Numbered from the stretch's first letter, positions 1 through 5,911 are shown. The stretch: DNA of 7,250 nt from an uncultured Sutterella sp. (GCA_902493085.1 CABUOH010000051.1:1-7250); one strand, 5' to 3'. The notes: a model not told the origin generated them from the letters alone. Translations and numbers: made by a program.

Positions 1-1
1 G

Positions 2-229
2 CTGACGCTCAAGGTGAGAAGCCACGACTTCACGACGCGCACGCGCTCCGTGACGGCCGAGATTCCGTACGATGCGACCGCCATGGCGCGTCTCGCGCAG
101 GACGCCTGCGGGCTTCTTGCCGGCGGGGAGATGCCCAGGGGCGGCATACGCCTCCTGGGCCTCACCGTCGGGACGCCGGCGCAGAAGGCCGACGGACAGC
201 CGTCGCTCTTTGACGGCATCGGGGACTAA
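2..229 (+). CDS. dinB: DNA polymerase IV (DinB), C-terminal part; 5' end outside the window
   Basis: This is the last 75 codons of a Y-family translesion polymerase, entering the window in frame at base 2 and ending with TAA at 227-229. The visible part belongs to the little-finger domain: it opens with LTLKVRSHDFTTRTRS, which matches the conserved beta strand of Pol IV (LTLKVKYADF-type), and later has GIRLLGLTV, the family's usual last strand. The tail carries QPSLF (bases 197-211), which fits the QxxLF beta-clamp binding pentapeptide found at the C terminus of Pol IV. The catalytic palm lies upstream and cannot be seen, so activity cannot be judged. Pol IV bypasses damaged bases during the SOS response in the cytoplasm. 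The stop codon overlaps that of the convergent membrane-protein gene. Family identification is confident; the exact symbol rests on this C-terminal fragment. Confidence 0.85.
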   Translation: MTLKVRSHDFTTRTRSVTAEIPYDATAMARLAQDACGLLAGGEMPRGGIRLLGLTVGTPAQKADGQPSLFDGIGD

Positions 230-1005
230 TTCAGGCGCTCGAAGAGGTTCCGGGGACCGAAGAGATCCCGGTACATCGGCCAGACGCAGGCCTGCGCGAC
301 CGTCGAGATGAGGATCGCAATGAGCGGCGTGACGTATGTGGCGGCGCCGCCGAGACCGGCGGCAAGACCCGCGCCGAGCGCGAGAAAGACAGCCGCGCTC
401 GTGAGCAGCATCAACAGGAGGCCCGTCGTGAAGCAGGCCGAAAAGTTCTTCAGGATTCCGAAAAAGGAGTAGAAGAAGCTTTTGCCCACGCTCTGGCCCG
501 CATCCGCAATGAGAAGCGGCGCAAAGGGCGTTGCCATGAAGAGCGGCGCATAGAGGACGAGGGCCGCCGCAACGCCTGCGGCCGGGAAGTGCGCCGCAAC
601 GCTCTCGGGGTCGATTGCGCCGTCGACGATCTTCCACTGGGCGATCTGGTCGGCGGAAAGAAGCTGAAAGACGAGCATGACGATCTCGAGCACGCCCGCG
701 CTGATGAGGCCGACGGCGATGAGATGCAGGCGCATGCCGCTCTTTTTGAAGGCGGCAAGCAGCGGCGCATAGACGGGAAGACGGTCGGCGAGCGCCTCGC
801 GGGCGGCAAAGCCCGTGAGCACGGCGCCGAACGGCATCCAGACGCCGGCGAGAATCGTGCCGACGATGGGAAGTCCGGAGAGCAGTCCGCTCACGAGAAC
901 GTAAAAGACGACGATGCCGACGAGCCCGAGGGGCCGGTTTTTGAGGGCGCGAACGCCCTCGCCGAACCAGCGCAGACCGTCGGCTGAATTGAATGCTTTT
1001 GCCAT
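226..1005 (-). CDS. BPSS1780-like multi-pass inner-membrane protein of unknown function
   Basis: The gene encodes 259 residues, starting at ATG (1005-1003) and ending at TAG (228-226). The protein opens with a short polar stretch including a WFGEGVRALKNRPLG motif. It then has about six hydrophobic segments, roughly residues 28-45, 48-68, 94-116, 142-167, 185-220 and 226-245, and ends with WPMYRDLFGPRNLF. The N-terminal 'W...G...........P' motif followed by a paired membrane hairpin, and the position next to a DUF2782-like gene and polA, resemble the BPSS1780 family of betaproteobacterial membrane proteins. That assignment is from memory and moderate. No catalytic motif is visible and no function can be stated. 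It follows the small secreted-protein gene by 12 bases on the same strand, so the two are probably one transcript. No clear Shine-Dalgarno sequence precedes its ATG, which suggests translational coupling. Confidence 0.8.
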   Translation of the reverse strand: MAKAFNSADGLRWFGEGVRALKNRPLGLVGIVVFYVLVSGLLSGLPIVGTILAGVWMPFGAVLTGFAAREALADRLPVYAPLLAAFKKSGMRLHLIAVGLISAGVLEIVMLVFQLLSADQIAQWKIVDGAIDPESVAAHFPAAGVAAALVLYAPLFMATPFAPLLIADAGQSVGKSFFYSFFGILKNFSACFTTGLLLMLLTSAAVFLALGAGLAAGLGGAATYVTPLIAILISTVAQACVWPMYRDLFGPRNLFERLN

Positions 1006-1017
1006 AAGTGCGTGATG

Positions 1018-1461
1018 TTACCAGCCGAGCTCGATGAATTTGGTCGTGCCGAGCGTGCTCTTGGAGTTGCCCGCGGGCGAGGAGTCGATCGGGCGATCGG
1101 CACGGTTCTCGATGCGGTAGGGAATCTGGGTCGAGCCCGGGGTCACGACGTATTCGGTGACGCGGTTGTTTTCGTCGCGAACGGCCTCGATCTTCGTTTG
1201 GCGATCAAACTTGGGCGGGACGTGGCCGTGCGCGCGGTCCTCGCGGGCCTTTTCCATGTCGGCCTTGCTCGGCAGAAGCGGGTTGGCTTCGTCGGGAGCC
1301 GGCCGTCGGGCGGCGGGAGCGGGTTGTTCAAGGGGCTTTTCGACCTTGACGTCGCCCGCATAGGGCGGCGGCGCGTCGTTGGGAGCCGATGGCGCCGCAC
1401 AAAGGGCGGCTGAGAGCGTCAGAAGACAGAGGGCGGACAGGCAGTTTCTGGTTGTTGTCAT
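1018..1461 (-). CDS. Small secreted DUF2782-like protein
   Basis: The gene encodes 147 residues from ATG at 1461-1459 to TAA at 1020-1018. I chose this start over an upstream in-frame one (1482) because it has an AAAGGA ribosome binding site at 1473-1468 with six bases of spacing and gives a clean signal peptide. Residues 1-23 are a signal peptide (Arg5, hydrophobic core, ALCA/A cleavage around residue 22), so the product is periplasmic. There is no proper lipobox: Leu precedes Cys21. Residues 24-65 are Pro/Ala-rich and probably disordered. The C-terminal half holds KIEAVRDENNRVTEYVVTPG and IPYRIENRADRP, resembling the 'E-Y-x-V-x-G...P-Y-x-L-x-D' core of DUF2782 proteins, which often sit beside polA in beta- and gammaproteobacteria. 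The match is by eye and moderate. Function is unknown. It is the first gene of a probable two-gene operon, with a hairpin over its ribosome binding site. Confidence 0.75.
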   Translation of the reverse strand: MTTTRNCLSALCLLTLSAALCAAPSAPNDAPPPYAGDVKVEKPLEQPAPAARRPAPDEANPLLPSKADMEKAREDRAHGHVPPKFDRQTKIEAVRDENNRVTEYVVTPGSTQIPYRIENRADRPIDSSPAGNSKSTLGTTKFIELGW

Positions 1462-1467
1462 GGCGAA

Positions 1468-1487
1468 TCCTTTGCGTCGCACAAAGG
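1468..1487 (-). promoter_or_regulatory. Stem-loop covering the ribosome binding site of the DUF2782-like gene
   Basis: In the minus-strand transcript the arms CCUUUG (1487-1482) and CAAAGG (1474-1469) pair perfectly, with a possible extra U-G pair, enclosing a five-base loop. The 3' arm contains nearly all of the AAAGGA Shine-Dalgarno sequence (1473-1468) that serves the ATG at 1461. When folded, the site would be hidden. The sequence shows the pairing directly; a regulatory role is inference. Confidence 0.35.
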
Positions 1488-1700
1488 CCTTGAGAAAGCC
1501 GCGGCGCGATGAAGGGCTTCAGGACCGGCGGATGCCGATGGCTGAAGCGGCCGCGCTGCGCCTGAGACCTCCTGAGGCGCACGGCGGCCCTGCCATTCAA
1601 TTGTGCCACGACGCGGCGCTTGGAAGCGACACGCGAAGTGTGACCGCATGTACGGAGCCTGTTGCGGGCTACCCGTTGCGGGCCGGTCCGTTGCCGACGG

Positions 1701-1760
1701 CATTTTCGGCTATTCTTACGGCAGTCGAATTATTCGGTTCAACTTTCCCTCATTAAATAA
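1701..1760 (+). promoter_or_regulatory. AT-rich tract, probable polA promoter region
   Basis: This is the most AT-rich stretch upstream of polA in an otherwise GC-rich window. It contains several -10-like hexamers (TATTCT at 1711-1716, AATTAT at 1728-1733, TAAATA at 1754-1759), but none is paired with a good -35 box at 16-18 bases. The TTGCCG at 1691-1696 is only 14 bases before TATTCT. I therefore call the region and not a specific promoter. The Shine-Dalgarno sequence before the polA ATG is also weak: AAAGG at 1758-1762 is 17 bases away. Confidence 0.3.
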
Positions 1761-1779
1761 AGGCAGCGCAGCTTCCGAC

Positions 1780-4620
1780 ATGTCCAAGATTCTTCTCATT
1801 GACGGCTCCAACTATCTTTTCCGCGCCTTTCACGGCCTTCCCGACCTTCGCACGAGCGCGGGCGAGCCTACGGGCGCCGTGCGCGGTTTTCTGGGCATGC
1901 TCGGCAAGGTCTGGGCGCTTGCCAAGCCCGATCATGCCGTCATCATCTTTGATGCGCCTGGGAAGAACTTTCGCCACGAGATGTTCCCCGAATACAAGAG
2001 CAACCGTCCGCCGATGCCCGATGACCTGCGCGTGCAGATCGAGCCGCTTCAGGGCATCCTGAGGGATCTGGGCTGGCCGGTCTTTTCGGTGCCGGGCGTC
2101 GAGGCCGACGACGTGATTGCGACCATTGCCGAAAAGGCGCGCGCCGCGGGCATGAAGAGCATCATCGCCACGGGCGACAAGGACATGGCCCAGCTCGTGG
2201 ACGACGACATCGTGCTCATCAACACGATGAACGTGAAGTTCTACGACCGCGAGGGCGTCATTGAAAAGTACGGCGTTCCGCCCGAGCGCATCGTCGACTA
2301 TCTCTCCCTCATGGGCGACAAGGTGGACAACGTGCCGGGCATTGAGAAGTGCGGTCCCAAGACGGCCGCCAAGTGGATTGCCGAGTACGGCGACCTCGAG
2401 GGCGTCAAGGCCCACGCGGGGGAAGTGAAGGGCAAGGCCGGCGAATACCTGCGTGCGGGGCTCGCCTTTCTTGACGATGCAAGGCGTCTGACCACGATCT
2501 GCCGAACGGTCGATCTGCCCGAAGGCTGCACGCCCGAGGCGCTCGTCGTCAAGCCTGCGGATCCCGAGGCCGTCGCCGGATTCTGCCGCCGCTGGGAGAT
2601 GTCTTTGACGACCATGAAGCGCGCGGCCCCTTCGGGCATTGCGCCCGCAAAGGCGGCTGAAGCGCCGGCACCCGCCCCGGACGACCTCGGCGGGCTCTTT
2701 TCCCGTGAGGCGTTTGCGGCCGAGGCGCTTGCCGCGAAGCCTGCGGCCAAGCCCGAAGCCCCCAAGAAGACGCCGGCCGCTGCGCCCGTCATGCCGGTGA
2801 GCTTTTCGCCGTCGCTTGCCGACCGGCCCGACGAGCTTCCCGTGACGGAAGTCGCCGACCGCATGCAGCTCGAGCTTTTCGCGGGACGCCTGCTGGACGA
2901 AAAGCGCGTCATGCCCGTTGCGCTCACGATGCTCTGGGACGGCGACGCGCGCCATGCCGAGCCTGCCGCGCTCGGCGTCGCGCTTTCCGTGAAGGACGTC
3001 CACGTGATCCGCTTCGGCGAGGCGCTTCCCTGCGCGCACGTCATGGACGTGATGCGGGCCTGGCTCGAGGGCGATGCGCCCAAGGTCGCGCACGACGCCA
3101 AGACGCTCGCGCACGCCTTTCTCGCGCAGGGCGTGAGGCTCGGCGGCACGCTCCACGACACGATGCTGATGAGCTACGTGCTCGAAGCACACCTGAAGCA
3201 CGACCTGCCGCTTCTCGCCGCCCGTTCGCTCTCGCGTGCGATTCCCGTTCGCGAAAGCGTCATCGGCAAGGGGGCGAAGGCCATTGCGGCGAAGGATGCG
3301 GATCCGAAGGCCGTCGTGGAACTTTTGGGCGAAGAGGCGGCGGCGATTAGGGCGCTCCACGCCGTGCTGATGACGAGGCTCGACCTTGAGGACGGCCTGA
3401 TGGCGATTTACGAGACGCTCGAGCAGCCCTTGATCGGCGTGCTCGGACGCATGGAGGAGGCGGGCGTTGCGCTTGACGACTTCAGGCTCTCGCAGCAGTC
3501 CGAAGCGCTCACGGCGCGCATCGACGCGCTGGCGGCGGACGCCTACAAGGCGGCGGGCCGCGAATTCAATCTGGCAAGCCCCAAGCAGCTCGCCGAAGTG
3601 CTCTTCACCGAGCTCGGCCTTCCCGCCAAGAAGAAGACGAGTTCGGGCACGCCCTCGACCGACGAGGAGGTGCTCACGGAACTCGCCCTCGACTATCCGC
3701 TTCCCAAGCTCATTCTTGAACACAGGCGACTCACGAAGCTCAAGAGCACCTATCTCGACAAGCTTCCCCGCATGGTCGATCCGAAGGACGGCCGCGTGCA
3801 CACGACTTTCGGACAGGCCGTCGCGGTGACGGGGCGGCTTGCGAGCTCGGATCCCAATCTGCAGAACATTCCGGTTCGAACCGAAGAAGGCCGCGCCGTT
3901 CGCGAGGCGTTCGTCGCGGAATCTGGCAATGTGATCATTTCGGCCGACTATTCTCAGATCGAGCTTCGCATCATGGCGCATCTCTCGCAGGACCGAGGCC
4001 TTCTCGAGGCCTTCGGCCGCGGAGAGGACATTCACCGCGCGACGGCGGCCGAAGTGTTCGGCCGAAAGCCCGAAGAGGTGACGGCCGACGAGCGCCGCAT
4101 GGCCAAGGTCATCAACTTCGGCCTCATCTACGGGATGAGCGCCTTCGGGCTCGCTCAGAATCTCGGCATCGAGCGCCGCATGGCCGCGCACTACATCGAC
4201 GAGTACTTCGCGCGCTATCCCGGCGTGCGCGCCTACATGGAGGCCAAGCGCGCCGAGGCGCACGAAAGGGGCTACGTCGAGACGGCCTTCGGGCGGCGCC
4301 TGTGGATTCCCGAAATCGCCAGTTCGCGCAAGCCCGTTCAGTCCGCGGCTGAACGCGCCGCCATCAACGCGCCCATGCAGGGCACGGCGGCGGACCTCAT
4401 CAAAAAGGCCATGATCGCAGTCGACGCCTGGCTCAGGCGCGAGGGCCTTCGCACGAAGCTCGTGCTTCAGGTGCACGACGAACTGATTCTAGAGGCGCCC
4501 GCCGACGAGGCCGAACTTGTCAAGCGGACGGTGCCCGAGCTGATGGCGGGCGTCGCTTCGCTTTCCGTGCCGCTCGTCGCCGAGGTCGGCATGGGCGACA
4601 GCTGGGGCGCCGCTCACTGA
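1780..4620 (+). CDS. polA: DNA polymerase I, with a degenerate 3'-5' exonuclease domain
   Basis: The product has 946 residues (E. coli PolA has 928). The ATG at 1780 is chosen because MSKILLIDGSNYLFRAFHGLP is the conserved family start; the open frame continues upstream to 1603 without family similarity. Residues 1-280 are the 5' nuclease with intact acidic motifs: Asp8, VEADD (107-111), TGDKD (131-135) and LMGDKVDNVPG (177-187). Residues 282-350 form an Ala/Pro/Lys-rich linker. Residues 350-545 are the exonuclease-like domain, in which the metal-binding residues are replaced (Met384, Trp386, Leu443, Leu515, Glu519 at E. coli positions D355, E357, D424, Y497, D501). The C-terminal polymerase domain is complete: motif A DYSQIELR (Asp723, Glu728), motif B RRMAKVINFGLIYG (Arg772, Lys776, Phe780, Tyr784) and motif C VHDE (His899, Asp900). 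It acts in Okazaki fragment maturation and excision repair, probably without proofreading. It ends just before a strong terminator and appears monocistronic. Confidence 0.97.
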   Translation: MSKILLIDGSNYLFRAFHGLPDLRTSAGEPTGAVRGFLGMLGKVWALAKPDHAVIIFDAPGKNFRHEMFPEYKSNRPPMPDDLRVQIEPLQGILRDLGWPVFSVPGVEADDVIATIAEKARAAGMKSIIATGDKDMAQLVDDDIVLINTMNVKFYDREGVIEKYGVPPERIVDYLSLMGDKVDNVPGIEKCGPKTAAKWIAEYGDLEGVKAHAGEVKGKAGEYLRAGLAFLDDARRLTTICRTVDLPEGCTPEALVVKPADPEAVAGFCRRWEMSLTTMKRAAPSGIAPAKAAEAPAPAPDDLGGLFSREAFAAEALAAKPAAKPEAPKKTPAAAPVMPVSFSPSLADRPDELPVTEVADRMQLELFAGRLLDEKRVMPVALTMLWDGDARHAEPAALGVALSVKDVHVIRFGEALPCAHVMDVMRAWLEGDAPKVAHDAKTLAHAFLAQGVRLGGTLHDTMLMSYVLEAHLKHDLPLLAARSLSRAIPVRESVIGKGAKAIAAKDADPKAVVELLGEEAAAIRALHAVLMTRLDLEDGLMAIYETLEQPLIGVLGRMEEAGVALDDFRLSQQSEALTARIDALAADAYKAAGREFNLASPKQLAEVLFTELGLPAKKKTSSGTPSTDEEVLTELALDYPLPKLILEHRRLTKLKSTYLDKLPRMVDPKDGRVHTTFGQAVAVTGRLASSDPNLQNIPVRTEEGRAVREAFVAESGNVIISADYSQIELRIMAHLSQDRGLLEAFGRGEDIHRATAAEVFGRKPEEVTADERRMAKVINFGLIYGMSAFGLAQNLGIERRMAAHYIDEYFARYPGVRAYMEAKRAEAHERGYVETAFGRRLWIPEIASSRKPVQSAAERAAINAPMQGTAADLIKKAMIAVDAWLRREGLRTKLVLQVHDELILEAPADEAELVKRTVPELMAGVASLSVPLVAEVGMGDSWGAAH

Positions 4621-4647
4621 GCGGGAAGGCCCGAACGGAAGAGACGA

Positions 4648-4685
4648 AAAAAGGGGAGGACCGCGCGGGCGGTCCTCCCCTTTTT
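4648..4685. terminator. Bidirectional intrinsic terminator between polA and the META lipoprotein gene
   Basis: A perfect 17-base-pair inverted repeat (4648-4664 with 4669-4685) has a GGGGAGGACCGC stem core and a four-base loop. A run of A at the left edge and a run of T at the right edge give a U-tract on both strands. It lies 27 bases after the polA stop and 24 bases after the stop of the convergent gene, so it can end both transcripts. Confidence 0.95.
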
Positions 4686-4709
4686 GCTAGACGGGCTGAA
4701 AGCGGGCGC

Positions 4710-5135
4710 TTATCGGCAGACGCCCGGCGCTTCGGGCACGAGCGTCATGACGGCGTTGCGTTCGGCGTCAAGGAGCTTCACCTTGTCGCCCTCGGTCTCG
4801 ACGTAGACGGTCTTGCCGAGATTGGCGAGGAAGGCGTCCTCCATCTTCATGATTTCCGGACCGCACATGCGGCGCGTGGCGCCGAGCTGCGAGAGGTCGA
4901 GCTTGTCGCCCTGGAGCGTCCAGCCGCCCACGAGCAGGTTGCAGCCGGCGTTGCCGGACACCTTGCCGTCGGCGCCGAACGTGATGGAAGAGGGCACTTC
5001 GCACTCTTCGGTGGCGCCGTCGGCCCACATCAGGGTGCGGCCGGCGAGGTCAACGTTCTGGGGACCGGTAACGGCGGTGCAGGCGGTGAGCGCAAGGGCA
5101 CAGGGAACGAGCGCGGCGGCGTGGCGCAGCTTCAT
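4710..5135 (-). CDS. META-domain (HslJ-like) outer-membrane lipoprotein
   Basis: The gene encodes 141 residues from ATG at 5135-5133 to TAA at 4712-4710. The start is set by a strong GAAGGAGA ribosome binding site at 5150-5143 and by the signal peptide; an open-frame start at 5195 would put about 20 residues before it. Residues 1-18 are a lipoprotein signal with the lipobox LTAC (Cys19). Thr at +2 points to the outer membrane under the Lol rule known from enterobacteria. The rest is one META domain: LAGRTLMWADG, then ITFGADGKVSGNAGCNLLVGGW, then LDLSQLGATRRMCGPEIMKMEDAFLANL, matching the G-x-x-G-C-N and 'ATRRMC...E..F' pattern of HslJ. HslJ-type proteins are linked to heat-shock and novobiocin tolerance in E. 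coli; the precise role here is unknown. Three further cysteines after Cys19 in the middle of the domain, and one near the C terminus, could form disulfides. Confidence 0.88.
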   Translation of the reverse strand: MKLRHAAALVPCALALTACTAVTGPQNVDLAGRTLMWADGATEECEVPSSITFGADGKVSGNAGCNLLVGGWTLQGDKLDLSQLGATRRMCGPEIMKMEDAFLANLGKTVYVETEGDKVKLLDAERNAVMTLVPEAPGVCR

Positions 5136-5473
5136 GACGATTTCTCCTTCATATGATGCGGCCGGGACTTGACCGCGACAGCCAAACCATAACATATTGG
5201 GAGCATGGACCGACGTGTGCGTCTGTATCAGAGCGTGTCGTGTTTAGGGCGGGATGAGGCGCGTCTTTCGTGCCTGTTCTTTGCCTTAGGGCAAAGAGCC
5301 GGCACACGCTTGCGCATCGGAAAGGCGCAAAATGTGAATCCATGAGACACGCCCGCGCATGCATCCCTCGAGGGGATTCCGGAGGAGTCCTCGAGCTGCG
5401 CCGGCACATCCAGGTCCAATCATGCATCCACGCGGCGGCGCAGAAGCATCCCGCCCGCAAAGGAGACGAAAAA
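5136..5473. other. Divergent intergenic region between the META lipoprotein and OB-fold genes
   Basis: This 338-base stretch contains no convincing gene and must hold promoters for both neighbours. The ribosome binding sites are clear: GAAGGAGA (5150-5143, -) and AAAGGAG (5459-5465, +). An AT-richer patch at about 5186-5200 could hold the minus-strand -10 element (TATGTT on the minus strand), without a convincing -35. Other visible structure is the long stem-loop at 5270-5305, a smaller inverted repeat TTGCGC/GCGCAA at 5310-5330, a dyad CTCGAGG/CCTCGAG at 5367-5395, and the direct repeat CATGCATCC at 5358-5366 and 5421-5429. Confidence 0.6.
5270..5305 (+). repeat. Strong imperfect inverted repeat (stem-loop) upstream of the OB-fold gene
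   Basis: The arms are 5270-5285 and 5290-5305. The inner eight pairs (TCTTTGCC with GGCAAAGA) and the outer five pairs (GTGCC with GGCAC) are perfect; between them lie one mismatch, one G-C pair and one wobble. The loop is TTAG. No T-run follows on either strand, so it does not look like an intrinsic terminator. It may be an operator dyad or a structured leader of the plus-strand transcript. Confidence 0.45.
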
Positions 5474-5830
5474 ATGTTCAAGTCCTCTCTGGCGGCCCTT
5501 GTGCTTGCCCTTGCCCTGAGCGGCGCCCAGGCCGAAGTGACTGCCCGTCATGCCTATGTGAGCTTTGAGACGGTGGCCGCCGCTCAGAAGAACGCCCGCG
5601 CCGATGAACTCGTCAACTTCAGAGGCCGCATTACGGCGGAGCCCGAACACGGCGTCTTTCTCTTTGAGGACGGAACGGGCACCGTGCGCGTTGAGATTTC
5701 GAACGAGGTTCGCGCGGGGCTCACCCTGAGGAGGGACGTTCGCTACGAGGTCTTCGGCCGCGCCGTGCGCCTGCCGTTCGAGGCGCTGCGGGTGCAGGCC
5801 GAGTCGATCACCCCGATTTCGGGCAAGTAG
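5474..5830 (+). CDS. YgiW/YdeI-family periplasmic OB-fold stress-tolerance protein
   Basis: The product has 118 residues. The ATG at 5474 follows an AAAGGAG ribosome binding site (5459-5465) at good spacing and opens a typical signal peptide: Lys3, then a hydrophobic core, and cleavage after AQA at residue 20. The open frame continues upstream to 5270, but that part would place about 68 hydrophilic residues before the signal and is rejected. The mature 98 residues form a single small beta-barrel domain: VSFETVAAAQKNARADELVNFRGRI (30-53), then FLFEDGTGTVRVEI (62-75), then a strand pattern ending ALRVQAESITPI. The 'V...G.I......F.DGTG...VEI' order is the signature of the bacterial OB-fold (BOF) family that includes YgiW and YdeI. 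Family members help tolerance of peroxide, cadmium, acid or cationic peptides; the ligand is not known. It is monocistronic and ends at a terminator. Confidence 0.88.
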   Translation: MFKSSLAALVLALALSGAQAEVTARHAYVSFETVAAAQKNARADELVNFRGRITAEPEHGVFLFEDGTGTVRVEISNEVRAGLTLRRDVRYEVFGRAVRLPFEALRVQAESITPISGK

Positions 5831-5848
5831 CCTTTCGATTCCATCAAG

Positions 5849-5883
5849 AAAAACCCCGGCAGCCTGCAGCTGCCGGGGTTTTT
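5849..5883. terminator. Bidirectional intrinsic terminator between the OB-fold and symporter genes
   Basis: The stem AAAAACCCCGGCAGC (5849-5863) pairs perfectly with GCTGCCGGGGTTTTT (5869-5883) around a five-base loop. The flanking A-run and T-run provide a U-tract on both strands. It starts 19 bases after the OB-fold stop and lies 29 bases after the stop of the convergent symporter gene. Confidence 0.95.
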
Positions 5884-5911
5884 CAGATCCGTTCAAAAGG
5901 ATTCTGTTTCC

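Larger units (their letters stand above)
1462..1779. other. Divergent intergenic region between the DUF2782-like gene and polA
   Basis: This 318-base stretch holds no convincing gene. Short open frames in it have no coding character or ribosome binding site. It must carry promoters for both directions. Visible items are the ribosome-binding-site hairpin at 1468-1487; a dyad TGAAGGGCTTCA at 1510-1521; an inverted repeat GCGCCT/AGGCGC at 1558-1580; a direct repeat GTTGCGGGC at 1661-1669 and 1675-1683 with a partial third copy at 1690-1695; and an AT-rich tract at about 1701-1760 just before polA. Confidence 0.6.

Noticed and set aside
589..987. A 132-codon plus-strand frame opposite the membrane-protein gene
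   Set aside because: It is charged antisense shadow of membrane segments, with no ribosome binding site or family similarity.
1458..1703. Short open frames on both strands in the gap before polA
   Set aside because: They overlap each other, lack ribosome binding sites and have Arg/Pro/Ala-rich shadow composition.
1603..1779. N-terminal extension of PolA by 59 codons
   Set aside because: The extension has no similarity to PolA, crosses the AT-rich promoter-like tract, and the conserved family start begins at 1780.
2298..3161. A second long minus-strand frame (287 codons) within polA
   Set aside because: It is Ser/Ala/Arg-rich shadow sequence with no ribosome binding site or recognisable domain.
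1753..4476. A 907-codon open frame on the minus strand opposite polA
   Set aside because: It lies entirely antisense to a fully conserved polA, has a shadow composition rich in Arg, His, Gly and Leu, and shows no family motif. Long antisense frames are expected in GC-rich genes.
5270..5473. N-terminal extension of the OB-fold protein
   Set aside because: It would bury the signal peptide behind about 68 residues, and a good ribosome binding site sits right before 5474.
5420..5896. A 158-codon minus-strand frame opposite the OB-fold gene
   Set aside because: It runs through the terminator and antisense to a recognisable exported protein; no motif of its own.
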